DNA from: Curtobacterium sp. MCBD17_035
Lineage (GTDB): Bacteria; Actinomycetota; Actinomycetes; Actinomycetales; Microbacteriaceae
Direction: 5' to 3'
DNA: 64,000 nucleotides
Assembly: GCF_003234815.2 (NCBI RefSeq)
Contig: NZ_CP126279.1
Span: 310,001 to 374,000, forward strand
The notes below the pieces were generated by a model, which was not told the DNA's origin, ran no database searches, and was given only the letters and a program-made list of their open reading frames with translations. The position numbers and the translations under genes were made by a program. Positions 52,881-61,165 of the stretch are shown here, in pieces; the stretch's first letter is position 1, and each line of letters opens with the position of its first letter.

Positions 52881-54272
52881 GTGGGTTCCACGACGTCGAC
52901 GGGCACGGCGCCGCACAGGCCCCGTCCCCGCACCCGGGCGGGCCGGCACCGCCCGGTGGTCCTGCTCCTCGCCGCACTGCTGTCGCTCGCCGCGGTCGTG
53001 GGCCTCCAGTGGGCGTCCGCGCCGCGCGCGGTCGCGGCCACGGCGGCGACCTGCACGGTGAGCGACGCGAACGGCTGCATCCAGGGCACGATCCTCGACT
53101 CGGACCGCGAGCCGGTCCGGGGAGCGGAGGTCCGGGTCACGGGACCGGGTGGGTTCGCCGAGACCTCCACGACGGAGGACGACGGTCGCTGGTCCGTCCG
53201 CATCACGACGTCGGGCCGGTACCGGGTCTCCCTCGACCAGACGACCCTGCCCCAGGGGCAGTACCTGGCCGACGCGCAGCAGGACGCGCGCCCCGTGCAG
53301 GCCACGGTCGGGTCGAACGCCGGCACGATCTTCCAGCTGACCACCGTCAAGGGCGCGACGAGCGCGAGCCTCGACGACGGTTCGGGCGTCACCTGGGGTC
53401 GGACCTGGCAGCAGCTCGCATCCGGCATCCGCCTCGGGCTGCTCATCGCGCTCGCGTCGGTCGGCCTCTCGCTCATCTACGGCACCACCGGGCTCTCGAG
53501 CTTCTCGCACGGCGAGCAGGTCACGCTCGGCGGGCTCCTCGCCTACCTGTTCGCGAACGTCCTGGGGTTCGACATCTGGCTCGCCGGGATCATCGTGGTC
53601 GTGCTCTGCGCGGCGACCGGGTACCTGCAGGACGCCGTGATCTGGCGCCCCCTCCGACGGCGGCGGATCAGCCTGACGCAGCTCATGATCGTGACGATCG
53701 GACTGTCGATCGCGCTCCAGTACGCGTTCCAGTACTTCTTCGGGGCGGCGACGGTGCGGATCCAGCAGGGCAACCCGCGCACGGTCGACTTCGCCGGCGT
53801 GACGCTGACCGTGCAGTCGTACGTCGCGATGGGCATCGCGGTGCTCGTGCTGGTCGGGACCGGCCTGTTCCTCGTCCGGACCCGCCTCGGCCGGGCCACC
53901 CGCGCGGTGTCCGACAACCCCGCACTCGCGGCGGCGTCCGGCATCGACGTGGACCGGGTGATCCGGTTCGTGTGGACCCTCGCCGCGGGCCTCGCCGGCC
54001 TCTCGGGCGTCATGCTCGGGCTCGTCCTCAACGGGGTGAACTGGCAGACCGGGCTGCAGCTGCTGCTCCTCATGTTCGCGGCGGTCACGCTCGGCGGCCT
54101 CGGCACGGCGTACGGCGCGCTCGTCGGCTCGATGGTGATCGGCATCGTCGTGGAACTCACGAACCTCGTGCTGCCCGGCGACTTCAAGTACGCCACCGCG
54201 CTCGTCATCCTCATCCTCGTGCTGCTGCTCCGGCCGCAGGGCATCTTCGGACGCGCCGAACGGATCGGTTAG
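52881..54272 (+). CDS. livH: Branched-chain amino acid-type ABC permease LivH with an N-terminal extracytoplasmic domain
   Basis: A 463-residue protein, about 170 longer than a normal LivH. Residues 1-53 are a signal or anchor (VVLLLAALLSLAAVVG) followed by AVAATAA. Residues about 55-165 form a carboxypeptidase-regulatory-like beta sandwich (CIQGTILDSDREPVRGAEV, TEDDGRWSVRITTSGRYRV). From about 175 comes the LivH permease with LIYGTTGLSSFSHGEQVTLG and GRATRAVSDNPALAAASGID. GTG 52881 has a strong GAGAGGGAGG ribosome binding site. It is the first gene of livHMGF; no binding-protein gene is in the operon. Confidence 0.92.
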   Translation: MGSTTSTGTAPHRPRPRTRAGRHRPVVLLLAALLSLAAVVGLQWASAPRAVAATAATCTVSDANGCIQGTILDSDREPVRGAEVRVTGPGGFAETSTTEDDGRWSVRITTSGRYRVSLDQTTLPQGQYLADAQQDARPVQATVGSNAGTIFQLTTVKGATSASLDDGSGVTWGRTWQQLASGIRLGLLIALASVGLSLIYGTTGLSSFSHGEQVTLGGLLAYLFANVLGFDIWLAGIIVVVLCAATGYLQDAVIWRPLRRRRISLTQLMIVTIGLSIALQYAFQYFFGAATVRIQQGNPRTVDFAGVTLTVQSYVAMGIAVLVLVGTGLFLVRTRLGRATRAVSDNPALAAASGIDVDRVIRFVWTLAAGLAGLSGVMLGLVLNGVNWQTGLQLLLLMFAAVTLGGLGTAYGALVGSMVIGIVVELTNLVLPGDFKYATALVILILVLLLRPQGIFGRAERIG

Positions 54273-54282
54273 GGAACGGACC

Positions 54283-55269
54283 ATGGACTACCTCGTCAGC
54301 CTGCTCACGTCGCTCTCGGCCGAGGCGATCGCGCCCACCACGGCGGCGTTCGCCATCGCCGCGATCGGCCTCAACATCCACTTCGGGCTCACCGGACTGG
54401 TCAACATGGGACAGGCCGCGTTCCTGTTGCTCGGCGCGTACGGGTACGCGATCGCGGTCATCCACGGCGTGCCCGTGGGACTGGCGATCGTCATCGCACT
54501 GCTCACGGCGATCGTGTTCGCGGTCGTCCTCGGCATCCCGACGCTCCGGTTGCGGGGGGACTACCTCGCGATCGTCACGATCTCGGGCGCCGAGATCATC
54601 CGGATGGTGGGGCGTTCCAGCCTCCTGACGACGGTCACGGGCGGGTCGAACGGCCTCACCGGGTCGAGCTACCGCGACTCGTTCAACGCGCTGTCGTTCC
54701 TGCCCGAGGGCAGCACGCGGATCCTCTGGTTCGACTTCACGAACAACGGCGTCAACGGCTGGTGGATCCGCATCGTCGGTTGGGGCCTCGTCGCCCTGTT
54801 GTCCCTGATGTTGTTCGCGCTCACGCGGAGTCCGTGGGGGCGCGTCCTCAAGGCGATCCGCGAGGACGAGGACGCCGTCCGCTCCCTCGGCAAGAACGTG
54901 TACTCGTACAAGATGCAGGCGCTCGTGCTCGGCGGGGTGATCGGTGCGCTCGCCGGCATCGTGTACGTCCTGCCGTCGTCCGTGCAGCCGGACGCGATGG
55001 GCCGCTCGATGACCTTCTTCATCTGGACCGCACTCATCCTCGGCGGGGCGGCGACGGTCTTCGGCCCCGTGCTCGGCTCGGTCCTGTTCTTCGTCGTCCG
55101 GCTCGCCATCCGCACGCTCGCGAGCGACGTCATCCCGAACTCGATCATGAACACGCAGCAGGCCGAGCAGTTCTCGTACGTCCTCGTCGGGGTCGCGCTC
55201 ATGCTGCTCATCGTGTTCCGCCCGCAGGGACTCCTCGGGAACAAGAAGGAGCTGACGTTCAGTGTCTGA
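54283..55269 (+). CDS. livM: Branched-chain amino acid-type ABC permease LivM
   Basis: A 328-residue permease with eight to ten transmembrane helices. It starts LSAEAIAPTTAAFAIAAIGL and has the family motif FGLTGLVNMGQAAFLLLGAY, RLRGDYLAIVTISGAEIIR and GRVLKAIREDEDAVRSLGKN, the cytoplasmic loop that touches the ATPase. It is the second subunit of the membrane channel with LivH, 10 bases downstream of it, and overlaps livG by 8 bases. Confidence 0.94.
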   Translation: MDYLVSLLTSLSAEAIAPTTAAFAIAAIGLNIHFGLTGLVNMGQAAFLLLGAYGYAIAVIHGVPVGLAIVIALLTAIVFAVVLGIPTLRLRGDYLAIVTISGAEIIRMVGRSSLLTTVTGGSNGLTGSSYRDSFNALSFLPEGSTRILWFDFTNNGVNGWWIRIVGWGLVALLSLMLFALTRSPWGRVLKAIREDEDAVRSLGKNVYSYKMQALVLGGVIGALAGIVYVLPSSVQPDAMGRSMTFFIWTALILGGAATVFGPVLGSVLFFVVRLAIRTLASDVIPNSIMNTQQAEQFSYVLVGVALMLLIVFRPQGLLGNKKELTFSV

Positions 55270-56269
55270 CCCCACGACCGCGGCCGTCGCCCTCCGGGAC
55301 GTCCCGCACGCGCCCGGTTCCGCCAAGCCCGACCCCGTGCTCCGCGTCGATCGCATCACGCGCCGGTTCGGTGGGATGACGGCGGTGGACGTCGACCACC
55401 TCGAGGTGCAGCGCGGCGCGATCACGGCCCTCATCGGACCGAACGGCGCCGGCAAGACCACCTTCTTCAACCTGCTCACGGGCTTCGACAAGCCGAGCTC
55501 CGCGCCGCGGGCCCTCGCCCGGCGGCGCCCGGAGGACGCGGCGTGGGAGTTCGACGGCCGTCCGCTCGGCTCGGTCGGCGCGGCCGCGGTGGCCCGCGCC
55601 GGCATGGTGCGGACGTTCCAGCTCACGAAGGCGCTGTCCCGGCTCACGGTGCTGCAGAACATGCTGCTCGGCGCCACGGACCAGCCCGGTGAGCGGTTCT
55701 TCACGGCCCTCGTCAAGCCGCTGTGGGCCAAGCGGGAGGCCGAGATCACCGAGAAGGCGCGCGAGCTGCTCGCCCGCTTCTCGCTCCTCGACAAGCAGGA
55801 CGACTACGCCGGGTCGTTGTCCGGTGGGCAGCGGAAGCTGCTCGAGATGGCGCGGGCGCTCATGTCCGATCCGACGATGATCATGCTCGACGAGCCGATG
55901 GCGGGCGTGAACCCCGCGCTCACCCAGAGTCTGCTCGGGCACATCCAGGGCCTCCGCGACGACGGCATGACCGTTCTGTTCGTCGAGCACGACATGCACA
56001 TGGTCCGGCACATCTCGGACTGGGTCGTCGTGATGGCCGAGGGGCGCGTGGTCGCCGAGGGGCCCGCGGCCAGCGTGATGGAGGACCAGGCCGTGATCGA
56101 CGCCTACCTCGGCGCGCACCACGACACGGACCTCGGTGACGACGCGCTCCTCAGCGACGAGACGCTCGACGAGCTCGAGCAGGAGGTCGCGGCCGAGGAC
56201 GCCGCCCACGACCAGGACCACCCGGCGCCGCCGACGGCGAGCGATCACATCGGAGGAACCACGCGATGA
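55262..56269 (+). CDS. livG: ABC transporter ATP-binding protein LivG
   Basis: A 335-residue ABC ATPase. Walker A IGPNGAGKTTFFN, the Q-loop in RTFQLTKALS, signature LSGGQRKLLEMARA, Walker B MIMLDEPMAGVNP and the H-loop FVEHDM are all intact. The LivG group is marked by the M-A-G-V-N-P D-loop. It has an insertion after the first Walker segment (SSAPRALARRRPEDAAW, about 80-97) and an acidic 45-residue C-terminal tail not usual in the family. The GTG start overlaps livM by 8 bases; the stop overlaps livF by 4. Confidence 0.95.
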   Translation: MSDPTTAAVALRDVPHAPGSAKPDPVLRVDRITRRFGGMTAVDVDHLEVQRGAITALIGPNGAGKTTFFNLLTGFDKPSSAPRALARRRPEDAAWEFDGRPLGSVGAAAVARAGMVRTFQLTKALSRLTVLQNMLLGATDQPGERFFTALVKPLWAKREAEITEKARELLARFSLLDKQDDYAGSLSGGQRKLLEMARALMSDPTMIMLDEPMAGVNPALTQSLLGHIQGLRDDGMTVLFVEHDMHMVRHISDWVVVMAEGRVVAEGPAASVMEDQAVIDAYLGAHHDTDLGDDALLSDETLDELEQEVAAEDAAHDQDHPAPPTASDHIGGTTR

Positions 56270-57018
56270 CCGCCACCATCGGGGAGCCCGTGCTGCGGGC
56301 CCAGAACGTCGTGGCCGGCTACCTGCCGGGCGTCGACATCCTGAACGGTTGCGACCTCGTGTGCGCGCCGGGGGAGCTCATCGGCATCATCGGCCCGAAC
56401 GGCGCCGGCAAGTCGACGCTCCTCAAGGCGCTGTTCGGGCTCGTGACGGTCCGGAGCGGCAGCGTGACCCTCGAGGGCGAGGACATCACGAACCACCGGG
56501 CCGACAAGCTCGTGCGGGCCGGGATCGGGTTCGTCCCGCAGACGAACAACGTGTTCCCGTCACTGTCGATCCAGGAGAACCTGCAGATGGGGATGTACCT
56601 GCGGCCACGGAAGTTCGCCGAACGGCTCGAGGTCGTCTACGACCTGTTCCCCGTCCTCGGCCAGCGACGGGGGCAGCGGGCCGGATCGCTGTCCGGCGGC
56701 GAGCGACAGTCGGTGGCCATGGCCCGCGCCCTCATGATGGACCCGAAGGTGCTCCTGCTCGACGAACCGAGCGCCGGGCTGTCGCCGGTGCGGCAGGACG
56801 AGACGTTCATCCGCACCCGACGGATCAACAAGGCGGGCGTCTCGATCGTCATGGTCGAGCAGAACGCCCGCCGCTGCCTGCAGATCTGCGACCGGGCGTA
56901 CGTCCTCGACCAGGGACGCAACGCCTACTCGGGCACCGGCCGTGCGCTCGCGGACGACCCGAAGGTGATCGAGCTGTACCTCGGTACCCTCGCGAAGGAC
57001 GTCGACGCCGCCGGGTAG
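56266..57018 (+). CDS. livF: ABC transporter ATP-binding protein LivF
   Basis: A 250-residue ABC ATPase, the partner of LivG. Walker A IIGPNGAGKSTLLKALFG, signature LSGGERQSVAMARAL, Walker B VLLLDEPSAGLSP and MVEQNARRCLQICDRAYVL are typical of LivF. It is the last gene of livHMGF; two hairpins follow. Like LivG it lacks any membrane segment and acts at the cytoplasmic face of LivHM. Confidence 0.95.
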   Translation: MTATIGEPVLRAQNVVAGYLPGVDILNGCDLVCAPGELIGIIGPNGAGKSTLLKALFGLVTVRSGSVTLEGEDITNHRADKLVRAGIGFVPQTNNVFPSLSIQENLQMGMYLRPRKFAERLEVVYDLFPVLGQRRGQRAGSLSGGERQSVAMARALMMDPKVLLLDEPSAGLSPVRQDETFIRTRRINKAGVSIVMVEQNARRCLQICDRAYVLDQGRNAYSGTGRALADDPKVIELYLGTLAKDVDAAG

Positions 57019-57032
57019 GCCGCGCCGACCGC

Positions 57033-57057
57033 GGGTGCCGCCGTGGGGGCGGCATCC
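57033..57057 (+). terminator. Stem-loop terminator after livF, first of two
   Basis: A 10-bp stem (GGGTGCCGCC/GGCGGCATCC, one G-U pair) with a 5-base loop, 15 bases after the livF stop. Confidence 0.7.
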
Positions 57058-57060
57058 GCC

Positions 57061-57103
57061 GGGAGGGCCGGACGAGGTCGCGCGAGCGCCGTGCGGTCCT
57101 CCC
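57061..57103 (+). terminator. Stem-loop terminator after livF, second of two
   Basis: GGGAGGGCCG (57061-57070) pairs with CGGTCCTCCC (57094-57103), with one G-U pair and a long loop. With the preceding hairpin it isolates the liv operon from the next gene. Confidence 0.55.
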
Positions 57104-57150
57104 GCCCCCGCACCACGCCCGGGAGGCCCGGACCGCGCCCGCCCCGCTGC

Positions 57151-57156
57151 TAGCGT
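57151..57156 (+). promoter_or_regulatory. Probable leaderless promoter -10 box of the small membrane protein gene
   Basis: TAGCGT ends 7 bases before the GTG at 57164. Confidence 0.45.
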
Positions 57157-57163
57157 CGGGTCC

Positions 57164-57358
57164 GTGCCCACGTCCGGCCGCCGCCCCGCTCCCGAACACC
57201 GCCCCGTCCTCGACGGCGTGGTGTGGGTCGTGTTCGCCCTGCTCTTCGTCGGCGCGGCCCTCGTGCTCAAGGTGTTCGCGGTGCTCGTCGTCGTGCTCCT
57301 CGTCCTCGCCGTCGGACTCGGGCTGACGCTCCGGCTGCTCCGCCGCTCGCGTCGGTGA
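57164..57358 (+). CDS. Small hydrophobic membrane protein
   Basis: A 64-residue protein: a basic, Pro-containing N-terminus, then a long hydrophobic region (GVVWVVFALLFVGAALVLKV, then AVLVVVLLVLAVGLGLTL), enough for two short helices, and an Arg-rich end (RLLRRSRR). I do not recognise a family. The GTG is supported by the TAGCGT box 7 bases upstream; there is no ribosome binding site. It lies between the liv terminators and guaB3. Confidence 0.6.
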   Translation: MPTSGRRPAPEHRPVLDGVVWVVFALLFVGAALVLKVFAVLVVVLLVLAVGLGLTLRLLRRSRR

Positions 57359-57462
57359 CGCGCGCGGCGCACGGTGCCGTGCCTCCCGGCCGTGCCCGAC
57401 GCGTCGCTCGCGGACCGGTGCGCACCGTCCGGCCGGCCCGTTCCCGGGTCGGCCCGGCCCGC

Positions 57463-57468
57463 TAGTCT
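57463..57468 (+). promoter_or_regulatory. Probable leaderless promoter -10 box of guaB3
   Basis: TAGTCT ends 6 bases before the GTG at 57475. Confidence 0.5.
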
Positions 57469-57474
57469 GACCCG

Positions 57475-58593
57475 GTGACTGAAGTCGAGATCGGGGCCGG
57501 CAAGCGCGGACGACGGGCGTACGCCTTCGACGACATCGCGGTGGTGCCCTCGCGGCGCACGCGCGACCCGCGCGACGTGTCCGTGCAGTGGTCGATCGAC
57601 GCCTTCACCTTCGACGCGCCGATCATCGCAGCGCCCATGGACTCGGTGGTCTCGCCCGCGACCGCGGTGCACATGGGCCGCCTCGGCATGCTCGGTGTCC
57701 TCGACCTCGAGGGCCTCTGGACCCGGTACGAGGACCCGGAGCCGTACCTCGCCGAGATCCGCGAGCTCGCCGACGGCGACGTCACGGCCCGCATGCAGCA
57801 GATCTACGCCGAGCCGATCAAGCCCGAGCTCGTGACCGCCCGCCTCGCCGAGATCCGCGCCGCGGGCGTGCCGGTCGCCGGCGCGCTGAGCCCGCAGCGT
57901 ACGCAGGAGCTGTACCAGACCGTCGTGGACGCCGGTGTCGACCTCTTCGTGATCCGGGGCACCACCGTGTCGGCGGAGCACGTGTCCCAGAACCAGGAGC
58001 CGCTGAACCTCAAGGAGTTCATCTACGAGCTCGACGTGCCCGTGATCGTGGGCGGCGCGTCGACATACACGGCCGCGTTGCACCTCATGCGGACGGGCGC
58101 CGCGGGGGTCCTCGTCGGCTTCGGCGGCGGTGCGGCATCGACGACACGCGCGGCGCTCGGCATCCACGCGCCCATGGCCACCGCGGTGGCGGACGTCGCC
58201 GGTGCCCGGCGCGACTACCTCGACGAGTCCGGCGGCCGCTACGTGCACGTCATCGCCGACGGTGGGCTCGACACCTCGGGCGACATCGTCAAGGCGATCG
58301 CGGTCGGTGCCGACGCCGTCATGCTCGGCACGGCGCTCGCGCGTGCCACGGACGCCCCGGGCGGCGGCTACCACTGGGGCGCCGAGGCGCACCACCCCGA
58401 GCTCCCGCGCGGACGCCGGATGCACGTCGGCTCGATCGCGCCGCTCGAGGACGTCCTCGCCGGCCCGACCCCGACGAGCGAGGGCCGGGCGAACCTGGTC
58501 GGCGCACTCCGCCGGTCGATGGCCACCACCGGATACTCCGACGTCAAGGAGTTCCAGCGAGTAGAAGTGGTCGTGGCGCCGTACCACGCCTGA
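57475..58593 (+). CDS. guaB3: GuaB3-family IMP dehydrogenase-related protein
   Basis: A 372-residue single-barrel relative of IMP dehydrogenase without CBS domains. It reads GRRAYAFDDIAVVPSRRTRD and PIIAAPMDSVVSPATAVHMG, and IADGGLDTSGDIVKAIAVGADAVMLGT for the phosphate site. The loop that holds the catalytic Cys in IMPDH reads VGFGGGAASTTRAALG here, with no cysteine, so it cannot use the standard covalent mechanism. The GuaB3 family is widespread in actinobacteria without a settled role, to my knowledge. Bona fide guaB is 5 kb away and guaA 6 kb on, a neighbourhood common in this phylum. Confidence 0.93.
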   Translation: MTEVEIGAGKRGRRAYAFDDIAVVPSRRTRDPRDVSVQWSIDAFTFDAPIIAAPMDSVVSPATAVHMGRLGMLGVLDLEGLWTRYEDPEPYLAEIRELADGDVTARMQQIYAEPIKPELVTARLAEIRAAGVPVAGALSPQRTQELYQTVVDAGVDLFVIRGTTVSAEHVSQNQEPLNLKEFIYELDVPVIVGGASTYTAALHLMRTGAAGVLVGFGGGAASTTRAALGIHAPMATAVADVAGARRDYLDESGGRYVHVIADGGLDTSGDIVKAIAVGADAVMLGTALARATDAPGGGYHWGAEAHHPELPRGRRMHVGSIAPLEDVLAGPTPTSEGRANLVGALRRSMATTGYSDVKEFQRVEVVVAPYHA

Positions 58594-58675
58594 CCCGCCC
58601 GCTCGGCGGTCGTCCGGAGCCCGGCGCCGCGGGCTGCGTCGCCGGCGTGGCCGACCACGCGGTACGGAGGCGGAC

Positions 58676-60499
58676 ATGGCCAGGACGACGGTCTCGAACT
58701 CGAACAAGATCGGTCCGGAGGAACGTGCGGCGGCCATCCAGGCCCTGAAGTCACGCGAACTCGACGTGCTCGTCATCGGGGGCGGCATCGTCGGCACGGG
58801 GAGCGCGCTCGACGCCGTCACGCGCGGGCTGAGTGTCGGCATCGTCGAGGCCCGGGACTGGGGATCGGGGACCTCCAGCCGCTCGTCGAAGCTCGTGCAC
58901 GGCGGGATCCGGTACCTGGAGCAGCTCAACTTCGCGCTCGTCCGCGAGGCCCTCATCGAGCGCGGCCTGCTCCTGCAGCGACTCGCCCCACACCTCGTCA
59001 AGCCCGTGAAGTTCCTCTACCCGCTCAACCACCGGGTCTGGGAGCGGTTCTACATCGGGATCGGCATGGCGATGTACGACGCGTTCAGCTGGAGTGGCGG
59101 GCGACCCCCGGGCGTCCCGCACCACCGGCACCTGTCGAAGCGCCAGGTGATGCGTGCGATCCCGAGCCTCGCGAAGGACGCCCTCGTCGGCGGGATGACC
59201 TACTACGACGCCCAGGTCGACGACGCGCGGTACGTCGCGTCCCTCGCCCGCACCGCAGCGGCGTACGGCGCCCACGCCGCCAGTCGGGTGCGGATCGAGG
59301 GCTTCGTCAAGGTCGGCGAGCGCGTCGTGGGGGCGAAGGCGCACGACATCCAGACCGGTGAGCGGTTCGACATCCGCGCGAAGCAGGTCGTCAACGCGAC
59401 GGGCGTGTGGACGGACGACACCCAGGCGATGGTGGGGGAGCGGGGCCAGTTCAAGGTCCGCGCGTCGAAGGGCGTGCACCTCGTGATCCCGCGCGACCGG
59501 TTCCAGTCGACCATGGGCATGATCCTGCGCACCGAGAAGAGTGTGCTGTTCGTGATCCCGTGGGGCCGGCACTGGCTCGTGGGCACGACGGACACCGACT
59601 GGGACCTCGACAAGGCGCACCCCGCCGCGACCGCCGCGGACATCGACTACATCCTCGAGCACGTCAACCAGGTCCTCGCGGTGCCGTTGACGCGCGAGGA
59701 CGTCGAGGGCGTCTACGCCGGACTCCGCCCGTTGCTCGCGGGCGAGTCCGACCAGACGTCGAAGCTGTCCCGCGAGCACATCGTCGCGCACACCGTGCCC
59801 GGGCTCGTCGTCGTCGCGGGCGGCAAGTGGACGACCTACCGAGTGATGGCGAAGGACGCGATCGACGAGGCCGTCGCCGCGCTCGACGGCCGGATCCCGG
59901 AGTCGATCACGGACGAGATCCCGCTGCTCGGCGCCGAGGGCTACCCGGCCGCGTGGAACCGGCGCGGCAGGACGGCCCGGGCGTACGGGCTGCACAAGGT
60001 CCGGCTCGAGCACCTGCTCAACCGGTACGGCACCCTCGCCGACGAGGTCCTCCGGCTCGTCGGCGAGGACCCGACGCTCGCCGAGCCGCTGCCGGGGGCC
60101 GACGACTACATCGGCGCCGAGGTCGTCTACGCGGCGAGCCACGAGAGCGCCCTGCACCTCGAGGACGTCCTCGCCCGGCGGACGCGCATCTCGATCGAGG
60201 CGTGGGACCGCGGCGAGTCGGCCGCACCCGTGGCCGCGCGGCTCATGGCGGGCGTGCTGGGCTGGGACCGCGAGCGCACCGAGGAGGAAGTGGGCAACTA
60301 CCTCAAGCGCGTCGCGGCGGAGCGGGCGAGCCAGCTCGAGCCGGACGACGCCTCCGCCGACCGCGTGCGGCTCGAGGCGCCCGACATCGCGTTCGGCTTC
60401 GAGGAGGACGACGTCAAGGTCGGCGGCCCGGGTCGCCAGGACGGCGGCCGCGCCGAGGACGAGCAGGTGATCGGCGAGAAGACGACCGAGCCGCGCTGA
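58676..60499 (+). CDS. glpD: Glycerol-3-phosphate dehydrogenase (FAD-dependent)
   Basis: Membrane-associated flavoenzyme oxidising glycerol-3-phosphate to dihydroxyacetone phosphate, with electrons going to quinone. The FAD motif is VLVIGGGIVGTGSALDAVTRG; GTSSRSSKLVHGGIRYLEQL is the GlpD signature; GGKWTTYRVMAKDAID closes the FAD site. The C-terminal DAO_C domain runs from about 440 to 555. At 607 residues it has an extra charged C-terminal tail of about 40. ATG 58676 follows GGAGG. No glycerol kinase or glpF gene is beside it. Confidence 0.96.
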   Translation: MARTTVSNSNKIGPEERAAAIQALKSRELDVLVIGGGIVGTGSALDAVTRGLSVGIVEARDWGSGTSSRSSKLVHGGIRYLEQLNFALVREALIERGLLLQRLAPHLVKPVKFLYPLNHRVWERFYIGIGMAMYDAFSWSGGRPPGVPHHRHLSKRQVMRAIPSLAKDALVGGMTYYDAQVDDARYVASLARTAAAYGAHAASRVRIEGFVKVGERVVGAKAHDIQTGERFDIRAKQVVNATGVWTDDTQAMVGERGQFKVRASKGVHLVIPRDRFQSTMGMILRTEKSVLFVIPWGRHWLVGTTDTDWDLDKAHPAATAADIDYILEHVNQVLAVPLTREDVEGVYAGLRPLLAGESDQTSKLSREHIVAHTVPGLVVVAGGKWTTYRVMAKDAIDEAVAALDGRIPESITDEIPLLGAEGYPAAWNRRGRTARAYGLHKVRLEHLLNRYGTLADEVLRLVGEDPTLAEPLPGADDYIGAEVVYAASHESALHLEDVLARRTRISIEAWDRGESAAPVAARLMAGVLGWDRERTEEEVGNYLKRVAAERASQLEPDDASADRVRLEAPDIAFGFEEDDVKVGGPGRQDGGRAEDEQVIGEKTTEPR

Positions 60500-60526
60500 C
60501 CGCGGCGGACCCGACCGGACGGCGGA

Positions 60527-60562
60527 CGGGAGGGACGGTGCGGGCGCGCCCCGCTCCTCCCG
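60527..60562 (+). terminator. Stem-loop terminator after glpD
   Basis: CGGGAGG/CCTCCCG, extendable outward by GCGGA/TCCGC and with an inner GCGGG/CCCGC pairing, about 28 bases after the stop. Confidence 0.6.
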
Positions 60563-60630
60563 GTCCGCGGCGGCGGGAATCGCGCGAGCGCGTGCGCGGT
60601 TAACATGGGCGACAACAAAGGGAGTCATCC

Positions 60631-61161
60631 ATGGTCGACGTTCATCGCGTCAAGCTCCCCGGCGTCGGCGTACTGCACAGCTTCTACACCGACGACGGTG
60701 GCAAGTGCGGGGTCATCACGCACCGGTCGGGGCACTCCGACCTCATCTCCTTCGCCGACGTGTCGGACGGCGCCGACCGTGCGCAGAAGGTCTCGCTCCG
60801 CCTCAGTGAGGACGAGGCCCACACGCTCGCCGAACTGCTCGGCGGCACCCGGATCACCGAGGGCCTGTCGAAGCTCGACGAGATCCCCGGGCTGTCGATC
60901 GACTGGTTCAGCGTCGACTACGAGGACGCCATCGCCGGCAAGCCGCTCGGCGACCTGGCGGCCGCGGGCATCATCGGCCTCACCGTCGTCGCGGTCGTCC
61001 GTGGCGACTCGGCGAACCCGGCGCCCTCCGGCGACTTCGTCGTGTTCCCGGGCGACACCATCGTCGTCGCGGGTTCCCCGGAGAAGGTCGCGCGCGCCTT
61101 CGCCTACTACCGCAGCGGTGTACTGACGGCGGCGTCCGTCGAGGCCCCGCCCGGAGGATAG
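60631..61161 (+). CDS. KhtT-like regulatory subunit (TrkA-C/RCK_C domain) of a K+/H+ antiporter
   Basis: A 176-residue cytoplasmic protein. The N-terminal half (VKLPGVGVLHSFYTDDGGKC) is like KhtT; the C-terminal half is an RCK_C/TrkA-C domain (GLTVVAVVRGDSANPAP, VVFPGDTIVVAGSPEKVARA). In Bacillus, KhtT gates the KhtU antiporter and its RCK_C domain binds c-di-AMP. Whether this one does is inference. ATG 60631 has AAAGGGAG upstream and a TAACAT -10 candidate at 60601-60606. khtU follows after 4 bases, so the subunits are made together. Confidence 0.85.
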   Translation: MVDVHRVKLPGVGVLHSFYTDDGGKCGVITHRSGHSDLISFADVSDGADRAQKVSLRLSEDEAHTLAELLGGTRITEGLSKLDEIPGLSIDWFSVDYEDAIAGKPLGDLAAAGIIGLTVVAVVRGDSANPAPSGDFVVFPGDTIVVAGSPEKVARAFAYYRSGVLTAASVEAPPGG

Positions 61162-61165
61162 GGCG

